Part shown: piece by piece, positions 8,732 through 18,091 of the stretch
How the letters are laid out: each line of letters begins with the position of its first letter
How positions within the stretch are numbered: the stretch's first letter is position 1
Source: Floricoccus tropicus
GTDB lineage: Bacteria > Bacillota > Bacilli > Lactobacillales > Streptococcaceae
Direction: 5' to 3'
DNA: 64,000 bases
NCBI RefSeq assembly: GCF_001832905.1
Contig: NZ_MKIR01000024.1
Span: 1 to 64,000, forward strand
The notes under the pieces: model-generated
Databases searched by the model: none
Seen by the model: the letters and a program-made list of their open reading frames with translations, nothing else
Told to the model about the DNA's origin: nothing
Program-made: the position numbers and the translations under genes

Positions 8732-9523
8732 ATGAAAATTGGACAAATTATAAAGGAAGAAAGAACTCATAGAGAACTTACACAAGAGGATATGGCTAAC
8801 GAATTTTTCGTGACCCGCCAGCTAATCTCTAAATGGGAAAATGATAAATCTTATCCTGATCTAGAGCAAGTCGTAAAAATTTCTGAGTATTTTGACTTAC
8901 CTCTTGATTATCTTTTAAAAGAAGATAAAAAAATGATTAACGAATTAAACTTCGATTCTAAAAAGAAAAAATGGATGAAGTATTTGATTTACATCCTCAT
9001 CACATTAAGCTTTTATTTAGTAGCATCATTTTTATTGATATCATTTTATGATGGAACTTTTTTGACAAAAAAAGATATAGAAATTACTAAAATTGAAAAA
9101 ATACTTGTACCTGAAAAGAAACTCAAAAATAGTAAAACAGGACAAGAATTAACTTTAGCTGAAGATATAGAATATACTATATACTTTAAAACTAATAAAT
9201 CTTTTGTAGATTTATCTGATGTGTCAGGATATAACTTAGGTATGGATAAAAAACAAATTGTTACTCAAATACGTGTTGGTCGAAAAATATTTGGGAAAAA
9301 AATTAAGGAAGGTAAGATATTTATTCGTAGTAATCGTGAGTTATTGTCAGAATATGATTTTGAAGATGATAACACAAATATGAATAAAGACATCTACTTA
9401 TACGACCCATACAAAACTAATAAAAATATTGATCGGAAAAATATTTCATCATATGCTGACCTTCTATTTACTAAAGAAGAACTTGATAAACTCCCTATAA
9501 CTAAAGGAAAGATACCCTATTAA
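8732..9523 (+). CDS. XRE-family regulator with a membrane segment and extracellular domain
   Basis: 263 residues. An N-terminal helix-turn-helix (about 5-60: LTQEDMANEFFVTRQLISKW) is of the XRE/Cro type. A single long hydrophobic segment lies near 85-110, followed by about 150 predominantly polar residues predicted outside the membrane. Such DNA-binding proteins tied to the membrane may sense envelope or extracellular signals, but no ligand is known here. It is preceded by GGAG about nine bases before the ATG. The next gene on the right is a convergent pseudogene whose end lies 13 bases away. It is related in its HTH to the two regulators at 37.5-38.6 kb, but its membrane and external parts differ. 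Confidence 0.75.
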   Translation: MKIGQIIKEERTHRELTQEDMANEFFVTRQLISKWENDKSYPDLEQVVKISEYFDLPLDYLLKEDKKMINELNFDSKKKKWMKYLIYILITLSFYLVASFLLISFYDGTFLTKKDIEITKIEKILVPEKKLKNSKTGQELTLAEDIEYTIYFKTNKSFVDLSDVSGYNLGMDKKQIVTQIRVGRKIFGKKIKEGKIFIRSNRELLSEYDFEDDNTNMNKDIYLYDPYKTNKNIDRKNISSYADLLFTKEELDKLPITKGKIPY

Positions 9524-9536
9524 TTTGTTGGGCATC

Positions 9537-10329
9537 TTATTTTTTAAATATATCCAGAGCGTAACTAGTCATACCAACTAGATCTTTTTGCTCACAGGTG
9601 GCAAGATGATAATTCAAATACAATTGAAATTCTTCATAACTCATTACGTTGATTTCTTTTTCTAAAAGTGCAGCAGAACCATCGGTAACTATGTAATGAA
9701 GCCTTGTTACTGGAAAACTCTACATTAATTCATCTATATCTTTTTTACGAACCAAATCAAATAAATTTTCTTCTTTATAATTGGCAGCAAAGCTTTCACT
9801 ATCTAAAATTCCTTGATTGATATAACCCTGTACATCAAAATATCAATGTTTTAATCCCTCATTAATCACACATATATCTGAAATTAAATGTGCATTAAAT
9901 ATTAAACCACCTTTTTTTTGTAACACTCAGTGCTTCACTAATAGCTTGTTTTTTATCTTTAACATTATACAAATGGTATAAGGGACCTAAGAGCAAAGTT
10001 ATATCATATTTATTATCAGAAATCATTGACAAATCTAGTGCATTTACTTGCTTAATTGAAATATTTTCATCCTGCAAAGTATTTTTTTGAAAAATTTCTA
10101 TATTATGTTCTATCAATTCAACAGCATCAACTCTATAACCCAATCTCGCAAGAATATGAGAGTATCTACCAGTACCTGCTCCGATTTCAAGAATTTTATC
10201 ATTTGTTTTTAAATATTTTTCTATATAAGTCATAGTAGTAATAAATTCGATACTACCTAATCTTGAAGACATTCTATTATCTTCATTATAACTGCCATAA
10301 AAATCTATTAAATATTGATTTATTTCCAT
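9537..10329 (-). pseudogene. Class I SAM-dependent methyltransferase, broken by a frameshift and two stops
   Basis: The N-terminal 140 residues are intact. They include the SAM-binding motif I LEIGAGTGRYSHILA, the acidic residue after strand 2 (VDAVEL) and the strand 4 segment ITLLLGPLYHLY. After EALSVTKK the frame is lost in a run of eight A residues on the coding strand (9912-9919); seven would continue as GGLIFNAHLI. The continuation has TGA at 9845-9843 and TAG at 9722-9720, yet still reads as family C-terminus (LYLNYHLATCEQKDL), ending at the TAA at 9539-9537. Three lesions make this a settled pseudogene. The family's target is not known. Confidence 0.88.
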
Positions 10330-10500
10330 TCTCCTTCTCCTATGTTAGTCATTTAAAATCGAAAGAGAATATAAGGACTTTGATTCAAACTTAAACGACT
10401 AAAAACCGCTCGTTTTAGTTCTTCATGCGATGTTCCATTCTAATTCCAAATTACCATATCCTAATTTCCAAAATAAGATGTAAAAGCAGAATCATATTAT
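10330..10500. other. Gap with a possible gene remnant
   Basis: On the minus strand about 10460-10370 reads SHEELKRAVFSRLSLNQSP and then YILFRF before a stop. An in-frame stop lies just upstream and there is no start codon. It looks like the tail of a lost gene, but I cannot assign a family. Confidence 0.3.
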
Positions 10501-12120
10501 CTATTTGTTCAGCTTTCCATTTTCCAGTTTTAATATTTGATCAAAGTTTCCTAAAAATTCTTTACTATTGGAATGGGTAACTACGATAATTATCTTATTT
10601 TCTATTTTTCCAATGGCTTCAGATATTAGATTCTCATTGATTGAATCTAGTCCACTTGTAGGTTCATCAAAAATCAATACATTAGCATCCCTATATAGTG
10701 CTCGTGCAATGTCTAAACGTCTTTCTTCTCCACCAGATAATTTAGTTTCAGCTGTAAGTTTAGTATCAATCCCAGCTTCAAAGCCTAAAATTAATTTAGA
10801 TAATCCTGCCTTCTCTAGACATATCTTAACTTTCTCAGCATCAACTGGACCAAACATTGTAATATTTTCAGCAATACTTGCAGGGAAAATTGCAGTTTTT
10901 TGAGGTACGTATGCTATGTGGTCGTAATAATCATAAGAACTCATCTCTTGCAAATTGAGACCATTAACTTTTATAGATCCTTTATCAGGTTTGATAATCC
11001 CCATTAAAATTTTAAGGAGGGTACTTTTACCAGCTCCACTCTCACCTTTTATTGCATATTTTTTATTTTTATCAAATTCACAGTTTAATTTATCAAAAAG
11101 CTCTTTTCCTTTTACTGAGTAGGTAATATTATCTAAATATAACTTTATTATTTCTTCAGAAAAAGAATGTTCTTTTTCATCACTAGTAATTTGATCTTGA
11201 TTAATAGTATTAAAGTAATCCTGTACAACTTCTTTACTAGACGATAAATCAGTAACTAGCTCACTCAAGTACTGTATAGGACCTGCCACTGTATTCATAA
11301 GAGTCGTCATAGCAATCAAACCTGGAACTGTAAGTTGTTTATTAAAAACAAAAATACCTCCAATAATCCATGTCCCAGAATAAACAATATTGCTTAAGCC
11401 GTAAGAAATAGCAATAGTTTTACCTTCCTGCTTTTTGAATTCATCGTTGGAATCCTTCATATTTTGACTTGCTTGACCAAGAATCTTACTGAAGATTTTT
11501 TGAGAATTAGTAATTACAACGGTTGAAATATTTCTTGAAAAGCTTTCAAAGGCGGACAAATAATTCTTTTTTGCCTTCTGATAATCTTTTTTATTACCAG
11601 ATAGTATTTTTTGATTAATCAATGGTGCAAGAAAAGGAACAAAACAAACTACCAGCATTATAATAGTAAGTACACCTTGGAGGTAAAAGGCACCCACTAA
11701 AGAGAAAATAAATAAGAATGAAGTCTGGATAATTGATAATATTGGACGTAAATACTCATTTTCAATTACATCTAAGTCATTTACCAATCTGCTTGTTCTA
11801 ACAGCTGGATCCTCTTTATTTAGCTCATATAGATCTTGTTTTAAATAGTAAGCAGATAAATCTTTTCTCATTGAATTCATAATTGAATTGACTAGAACTG
11901 ATTTTTTATACCTTGGAATATAATCAAAATAGGCATCAAAAATTAAATATACAACAGCAAATACTGCAACTAAAATAAACTTTTTAAAACTATTTCCTAA
12001 GGCGGCTGATGTCAGAGCACTATAAAGGAATCCTATGCCTGCTGAAAATAAAGAAGTGACAATAGCAGCCAATAAATATATAATAAATTCGTTTTTGTGA
12101 TTTTTAAAATATTTTTTCAT
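10501..12120 (-). CDS. ABC exporter half-transporter (membrane domain plus ATPase)
   Basis: About 539 residues. Six membrane helices in roughly 1-290 form the type-IV (ABC_membrane) exporter domain, followed by a nucleotide-binding domain. Walker A is GESGAGKST, the Q-loop is in VPQKTAIF, the signature LSGGEERR, and Walker B VLIFDEPTSGLDS. The start is placed at ATG 12120 (MKKYFKNHK); a TTG five codons earlier is possible, and neither has a convincing ribosome binding site. It is a homodimer-capable, single-gene exporter of the lipid/drug/peptide class. No bacteriocin precursor or peptidase domain is visible, so the substrate is unknown. The closest upstream gene is the tRNA array on the same strand. 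Confidence 0.82.
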   Translation of the reverse strand: MKKYFKNHKNEFIIYLLAAIVTSLFSAGIGFLYSALTSAALGNSFKKFILVAVFAVVYLIFDAYFDYIPRYKKSVLVNSIMNSMRKDLSAYYLKQDLYELNKEDPAVRTSRLVNDLDVIENEYLRPILSIIQTSFLFIFSLVGAFYLQGVLTIIMLVVCFVPFLAPLINQKILSGNKKDYQKAKKNYLSAFESFSRNISTVVITNSQKIFSKILGQASQNMKDSNDEFKKQEGKTIAISYGLSNIVYSGTWIIGGIFVFNKQLTVPGLIAMTTLMNTVAGPIQYLSELVTDLSSSKEVVQDYFNTINQDQITSDEKEHSFSEEIIKLYLDNITYSVKGKELFDKLNCEFDKNKKYAIKGESGAGKSTLLKILMGIIKPDKGSIKVNGLNLQEMSSYDYYDHIAYVPQKTAIFPASIAENITMFGPVDAEKVKICLEKAGLSKLILGFEAGIDTKLTAETKLSGGEERRLDIARALYRDANVLIFDEPTSGLDSINENLISEAIGKIENKIIIVVTHSNSKEFLGNFDQILKLENGKLNK

Positions 12121-12135
12121 AAATATGCTTATCAA

Positions 12136-12341
12136 CTACAGGTAAAATTTAAATAGATTAAGAAATTATATATATGAATATCCCCACTACCTTATAATTT
12201 GATATTTCTCCTAATTTTGATTATATAAAAATTTATAAACTTAAACAAGTAATATCTAAATTTTCTAATAATTTACTTTAATAACTACTATGAATTTAGA
12301 TTTTTTATAACCGATTACAAAAATACTATATAATAGTAAAT
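12136..12341. other. AT-rich gap between exporter gene and tRNA array
   Basis: No coding region, RNA or clear promoter consensus was recognised here. It must contain the exporter's promoter. Confidence 0.4.
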
Positions 12342-12369
12342 AAAAAAAGAACCCGTTTCCAGATTCTTA
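12342..12369 (-). terminator. Terminator of the tRNA/5S array
   Basis: On the minus strand AAGAATC pairs with GGTTCTT around an eight-base loop and is followed by TTTTTTT. It lies just after the last tRNA-Ile. Confidence 0.75.
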
Positions 12370-12373
12370 ATTA

Positions 12374-12447
<74 letters not shown>

Positions 12448-12494
12448 TATTTTACCTAAAAGAGTTTTACAAAAAAAAATGAACCGAAGTTCAA

Positions 12495-12565
12495 AGCGGG
12501 TGACGAGAATCGAACTCGCGACAACAGCTTGGAAGGCTGTAGTTTTACCACTAAACTACACCCGC
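12495..12565 (-). tRNA. tRNA-Gly(TCC), copy A
   Basis: A 71-base cloverleaf. Acceptor GCGGGTG pairs with CACCCGC, the anticodon loop is CTTCCAA, and the discriminator T. CCA is not encoded. The gene lies inside the duplicated block. Confidence 0.95.
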
Positions 12566-12578
12566 TTATTATTAAAAA

Positions 12579-12651
12579 TGGCGCGAGACGGAATCGAACC
12601 GCCGACACATGGAGCTTCAATCCATTGCTCTACCAACTGAGCTACCGAGCC
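12579..12651 (-). tRNA. tRNA-Phe(GAA), copy A
   Basis: A 73-base cloverleaf with anticodon loop TTGAAGC and discriminator A. Acceptor GGCTCGG faces TCGCGCC, leaving a U4-C69 mismatch. The same mismatch is in copy B. Confidence 0.94.
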
Positions 12652-12685
12652 ATATCGGTGTTTACCGCTCTTACCAATGTAAGTA

Positions 12686-12759
<74 letters not shown>

Positions 12760-12768
12760 ATATTAAAA

Positions 12769-12858
12769 AGGAGGATAAGGGATTCGAACCCTTGCACGCT
12801 CTTACACGCCTGACGGTTTTCAAGACCGTTCCCTTCAGCCGGACTTGGGTAATCCTCC
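12769..12858 (-). tRNA. tRNA-Ser(TGA), copy A
   Basis: A 90-base class II tRNA with a long variable arm. Acceptor GGAGGAT pairs with ATCCTCC. The anticodon loop is CTTGAAA. The base at the discriminator position reads T. Confidence 0.94.
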
Positions 12859-12863
12859 ATAAA

Positions 12864-12935
12864 TAGTCCGTACGGGATTCGAACCCGTGTTACCGCCGTG
12901 AAAAGGCGGTGTCTTAACCCCTTGACCAACGGACC
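12864..12935 (-). tRNA. tRNA-Glu(TTC), copy A
   Basis: A 72-base cloverleaf. Acceptor GGTCCGT pairs with ACGGACT (G1-U72 wobble), and the anticodon loop is CTTTTCA. Confidence 0.95.
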
Positions 12936-12960
12936 ATTTGTTGTTAGAGATTTCTCTCTA

Positions 12961-13034
12961 CTCCGGCAGTAGGACTCGAACCTACGACATCATGATTAAC
13001 AGTCATGCGCTACTACCAACTGAGCTATGCCGGA
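12961..13034 (-). tRNA. tRNA-Asn(GTT)
   Basis: A 74-base cloverleaf. Acceptor TCCGGCA pairs with TGCCGGA, the anticodon loop is CTGTTAA, and the discriminator G. It follows the 5S gene by six bases, the usual place for tRNA-Asn behind a Lactobacillales rRNA operon. It is the only tRNA of the array present once. Confidence 0.95.
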
Positions 13035-13040
13035 TTATAA

Positions 13041-13154
13041 CTTGGCACCTACCTTATCTCACAGGGGGCAACCCCCAACTACTTCCGGCGTAATGAGACT
13101 TAACTTCTGTGTTCGACATGGGAACAGGTGTATCTCTCATGCAATTAGTACCAA
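13041..13154 (-). rRNA. rrf: 5S rRNA
   Basis: The core ACACCTGTTCCCATGTCGAA and then CACAGAAGTTAAG, the 3' half with CCGGAAGTAGTTGGGGGTTG, and closing termini (TTGGTAC with GGTGCCAA) identify 5S rRNA of about 114 bases. It sits between tRNA-Ile copy B, six bases upstream, and tRNA-Asn. No 23S or 16S gene is present anywhere in the window, so this 5S gene is detached from an rRNA operon here. Confidence 0.93.
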
Positions 13155-13159
13155 ATTAA

Positions 13160-13233
<74 letters not shown>

Positions 13234-13278
13234 TAATTCTTTAAGAATTAAGTTATAAAAATTTGAACCGTGGTTCAA

Positions 13279-13349
13279 AGCGGGTGACGAGAATCGAACT
13301 CGCGACAACAGCTTGGAAGGCTGTAGTTTTACCACTAAACTACACCCGC
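13279..13349 (-). tRNA. tRNA-Gly(TCC), copy B
   Basis: Identical to the gene at 12495-12565, offset by 784 bases. Its 3' flank can form the hairpin TTTGAACC-GT-GGTTCAAA, a possible processing signal. Confidence 0.95.
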
Positions 13350-13362
13350 TTATTATTAAAAA

Positions 13363-13435
13363 TGGCGCGAGACGGAATCGAACCGCCGACACATGGAGCT
13401 TCAATCCATTGCTCTACCAACTGAGCTACCGAGCC
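13363..13435 (-). tRNA. tRNA-Phe(GAA), copy B
   Basis: Identical to the gene at 12579-12651, including the U4-C69 acceptor mismatch. Confidence 0.94.
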
Positions 13436-13469
13436 ATATCGGTGTTTACCGCTCTTACCAATGTAAGTA

Positions 13470-13543
<74 letters not shown>

Positions 13544-13552
13544 ATATTAAAA

Positions 13553-13642
13553 AGGAGGATAAGGGATTCGAACCCTTGCACGCTCTTACACGCCTGACGG
13601 TTTTCAAGACCGTTCCCTTCAGCCGGACTTGGGTAATCCTCC
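13553..13642 (-). tRNA. tRNA-Ser(TGA), copy B
   Basis: Identical to the gene at 12769-12858. Confidence 0.94.
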
Positions 13643-13647
13643 ATAAA

Positions 13648-13719
13648 TAGTCCGTACGGGATTCGAACCCGTGTTACCGCCGTGAAAAGGCGGTGTCTTA
13701 ACCCCTTGACCAACGGACC
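13648..13719 (-). tRNA. tRNA-Glu(TTC), copy B
   Basis: Identical to the gene at 12864-12935. It is the first gene of the array, directly behind the promoter at 13756-13783. Confidence 0.95.
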
Positions 13720-13755
13720 ATTTGTTGTTTGCCCGTCTCTCAACGGTACTTTATT

Positions 13756-13783
13756 ATTATATATTATTTTTGGTATTTGTAAA
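13756..13783 (-). promoter_or_regulatory. Promoter of the tRNA/5S array
   Basis: On the minus strand TTTACA (13778-13783) is followed after 16 bases by TATAAT (13756-13761). It starts about 30 bases before tRNA-Glu. The array therefore has its own promoter rather than depending on an rRNA operon. The -35 box touches the terminator dyad of the preceding gene. Confidence 0.7.
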
Positions 13784-13814
13784 GAGTAAATTTAAACTTT
13801 TTTTAAATTTACTC
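13784..13814 (-). terminator. Dyad at the end of the DUF998-like gene
   Basis: A perfect 13-base inverted repeat (GAGTAAATTTAAA with TTTAAATTTACTC) around a five-base loop. It includes the stop codon of the gene. The following T run is short (TTT), so termination may be partial and run into the tRNA array. Confidence 0.55.
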
Positions 13815-14975
13815 TAAAATAACGTCATATGCTTTAATAGCAATACCTGATAAGGCCTGTAAATTTTGGAATAATAGCAAAATCCATGCAAATGCTAAAA
13901 TAAATGCAATCAATTCAAATGCTGTTAAAGATAAATAACCAACATTTTGGAATAAAACATCAGCAACAACTAAAAGAGCTGCAATTCCATAAGATATTGT
14001 TAAAAATTCTTTTTTTACATTTGGTAATAACCAACGAAGACCAATTATCATTATGACAATCATGTAAACTAACATATTTGCTGACTTGTCATGCAAGATA
14101 TGCCAATACGTATCTTTATTATTTGGAAAAATACCAACGCCCGCTAAGCTAAGTGCCGTAATTGTCATTAATACTCGCAAAATCATTAATCCTGTATTTT
14201 TAGGCATATTTTCTTTTAAAACACTAAAAATATAATCTGTAAGTGTAAGAAGTAAAAATGCTGATAGGATAAGGGTCAAATTAAATTGCCATGAAGAAGC
14301 TGCATTTGCTGTGCCAAGAAAACTAAGGTTAACCTGCCACCACTGTAAATTTCTATTAGAGATCATTGCCATAAACACCCCACCAATAATTACAACTGTA
14401 AATAAGGTTATTATTCTAGTTGGTGTGATAGTTACTGCAAAGTAGATCATTAGATAGTTAATAACTGCAACAAAAATAAAGAATAAAAATGTTGATGTAT
14501 ATATATCAAACTTAGCACCTTCAAAAATAATACTAAATAGCCAAAATATAGCCAATAAAACCATTCCTAGCATAACAGCAAATGAAATTAAAAGAACTGG
14601 GAAATTTCTCCAATATATATTCTTTAAGTTTTTTTGAGCACTCCTTTTACCTTTAATAAAGAAAATAGCAAATGAGATTATACCTGTTAAAAGCCCTAAA
14701 ACAATTGTCATTGTAGAAATTGAAACTGTATTTGCTCCTGTAAAAGAAATATAATTTATTTTTTCATAAAATCTAAAATATATAAAAAATGCAATGCTAG
14801 CCAAAATAGATGGAACAAGGAACCATCTCAAAGAAATATTTTGTCCACTTTGAATATTCTCTAATTTTTCAATAACAATTCTATCGCCATCAATTTTTAC
14901 TTGCAATTCATCAGCAGAGTGTAAGTTCAAATCATTTTTTACCTCTTCTGGTAACTGTATCTTAGTTTCAGTCAT
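13809..14975 (-). CDS. Membrane protein with an AbrB/MazE-like N-terminus (DUF998-like)
   Basis: 388 residues. The first 45 (MTETKIQLPEEVKNDLNLHS, then DELQVKIDGDRIVIEKL) have the spacing of an AbrB/SpoVT/MazE swapped-hairpin DNA-binding domain. The rest is a membrane region of about ten hydrophobic segments resembling DUF998 proteins. This combination is known in related bacteria, but its function is not established. The AbrB-like part would be cytoplasmic, so a membrane-tethered DNA- or partner-binding role is possible. It is monocistronic, between guaB and the tRNA array, and ends in a strong dyad. Confidence 0.65.
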   Translation of the reverse strand: MTETKIQLPEEVKNDLNLHSADELQVKIDGDRIVIEKLENIQSGQNISLRWFLVPSILASIAFFIYFRFYEKINYISFTGANTVSISTMTIVLGLLTGIISFAIFFIKGKRSAQKNLKNIYWRNFPVLLISFAVMLGMVLLAIFWLFSIIFEGAKFDIYTSTFLFFIFVAVINYLMIYFAVTITPTRIITLFTVVIIGGVFMAMISNRNLQWWQVNLSFLGTANAASSWQFNLTLILSAFLLLTLTDYIFSVLKENMPKNTGLMILRVLMTITALSLAGVGIFPNNKDTYWHILHDKSANMLVYMIVIMIIGLRWLLPNVKKEFLTISYGIAALLVVADVLFQNVGYLSLTAFELIAFILAFAWILLLFQNLQALSGIAIKAYDVILE

Positions 14976-15046
14976 TAATAATCTCCTATAAATTAAACTC
15001 TAATTGTTTTAATTATAAACTATAAAATTTTATTACTCAAATTTAA

Positions 15047-15075
15047 AAAGACCAAGTATAATTTACTTGATCTTT
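15047..15075 (-). terminator. guaB terminator
   Basis: On the minus strand AAAGATCAAGTA pairs with TACTTGGTCTTT around a short loop, with a T run after it. Confidence 0.75.
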
Positions 15076-15088
15076 CTAAATTTATTTA

Positions 15089-16640
<1,552 letters not shown>

Positions 16641-16681
16641 TACAATAAAACCTTTTGATATGTTCTTTTAATATCTTTCTT

Positions 16682-17347
16682 TTACTTCTTTTCCTCACCA
16701 TATAGAATACAAATTAAAGCTGCAAATGGAATCATTAAAAGAAAGATTGTATTACTTCCCATATAATTACTTAATTTGGCTGATAGATATGCTCCAAATG
16801 CAAAAGCCAGTACCACCAAAAAGGTATTTCTTGCTTTTCTGATATATATAGGGTCTCTCTCACTTATACCTTGAGCAAGAAAAACTGAGAAACTTTTTAA
16901 ATTTCCCGTCATCATGATATTTGCATATGGTGTTCCACGAACATGTTTAAAAGTTTCCGCCTGGATTGCAGCAAAGAATGCTAAAAGTGCAACGGTTAAT
17001 TGATTGTAAGATGTCATTGAAGACAGACCAATAATAAAAATACCTATAAACATTAAGGTTGCAGATGTTAAGTACCATGGACCTCGCTTCTCTGTAATTT
17101 TTTTTCTTATAAAGTATGTAAACATCGCCCCTAGTATAAAACATACAATCGGTAAAAGGTAACTTAATGCACTCCAATACCTACCAGCAGCTAGCTCCAT
17201 CATAAGATAAATCATATTTCCTGTCTGCATACCAGAGAAATGTCCACCTTGCGTTTTAAAACTATAAGCGTCCATAAAACCTCCGATAAAAGTCAGCATG
17301 GATGCTGTCCTCAGTCGTTCAGCCATATGGTAACTCTTTTTATTCAT
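16682..17347 (-). CDS. YoaK/DUF1275-family membrane protein
   Basis: 221 residues with about six membrane segments. The family hallmark is at the start: MLTFIGGFMDAYSFKTQGGH, then FSGMQTGNMIYL. The start at 17347 is chosen because AAGGAG lies six bases upstream; a longer reading to 17392 would overlap rlmH and lacks a ribosome binding site. It lies 22 bases after the rlmH stop on the same strand, so co-transcription with rlmH is likely. The transported substrate or role of the family is not known. Confidence 0.8.
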   Translation of the reverse strand: MNKKSYHMAERLRTASMLTFIGGFMDAYSFKTQGGHFSGMQTGNMIYLMMELAAGRYWSALSYLLPIVCFILGAMFTYFIRKKITEKRGPWYLTSATLMFIGIFIIGLSSMTSYNQLTVALLAFFAAIQAETFKHVRGTPYANIMMTGNLKSFSVFLAQGISERDPIYIRKARNTFLVVLAFAFGAYLSAKLSNYMGSNTIFLLMIPFAALICILYGEEKK

Positions 17348-17369
17348 TTGTAACTCCTTAAATTTTTTA

Positions 17370-17849
17370 TTACTTGTGATACTCACTACCACGATTTATC
17401 ATCTGAGCTCGATAAATCTGTTCAACTAGAACTAATCTCATTAATTGATGAGGAAGCGTAAATCTACCAAAAGAAATTTGTAAATCTGCTCTCTTATAAA
17501 CGTCATCTGATAATCCAAGTGATCCTCCAATCAAAAAGACAACATTCTGTGCGCCGTAGATTTCAAAATCTTTCATTTTCTCAGCTAATTCCTCACTGGT
17601 CATTAATTTCCCTTTAATAGCTAAGACAATAAGTTTATCTTGGGGAGAAATTTTTTCAAGAATTTTTTGTCCCTCTTTATTTTTGACAAGTTCTTTTTCC
17701 TTATCACTTGCTTTATCTGGGATCTTTTCATCTGATAGTTCAATAACCTCAAGTGGGAGCATGGTAGTCATTCTTTTTTTGTATTCATCTATTCCTTGCT
17801 TAAGATATTTTTCTTTTAGTTTTCCAACTACTACTAATTTTAATTTCAT
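17370..17849 (-). CDS. rlmH: 23S rRNA pseudouridine-1915 N3-methyltransferase
   Basis: 159 residues, standard length. It is a SPOUT-class methyltransferase that methylates the pseudouridine at position 1915 of 23S rRNA in the assembled ribosome. The knotted C-terminal SAM site is shown by [19 protein letters not shown] and the closing [19 protein letters not shown], then NRGSEYHK. The gene faces away from the origin next to htrA, the usual streptococcal arrangement. DnaA boxes lie in its upstream gap. Confidence 0.96.
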   Translation of the reverse strand: MKLKLVVVGKLKEKYLKQGIDEYKKRMTTMLPLEVIELSDEKIPDKASDKEKELVKNKEGQKILEKISPQDKLIVLAIKGKLMTSEELAEKMKDFEIYGAQNVVFLIGGSLGLSDDVYKRADLQISFGRFTLPHQLMRLVLVEQIYRAQMINRGSEYHK

Positions 17850-18091
17850 AAATTTATTTTATCATAGTTTTCCCCAATGAAAATACTTTTGAAAGCTTTA
17901 TTTATCAACAATTACTAAAAACCATCCACATTTCTGTGGAAAACTTTTAATCTTTTCCACTTACTAACAGAATTGAGCAAAGTTATTAACAAAAATGTGG
18001 ATAACTTTGCTTAACATTTTTATTTATAAGGCTTTTAAGGTATTATTAAGTTTGTGGAAATAAAATTAATAAAAAATAACAAGGAGATAAT
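17850..18091. other. rlmH-htrA gap with DnaA boxes (origin periphery)
   Basis: A divergent promoter region. It contains one perfect DnaA box, TGTGGATAA, at 17996-18004. The inverted pair TCCACA-TTTC-TGTGGA near 17925-17940 and other TTTCCAC-type partial boxes are also present. Weak boxes near the promoters could regulate htrA and rlmH or extend the origin. Confidence 0.6.

Noticed and set aside
16682-17392. Longer YoaK-like protein overlapping rlmH
   Set aside because: The internal ATG at 17347 has a perfect ribosome binding site and avoids the overlap.
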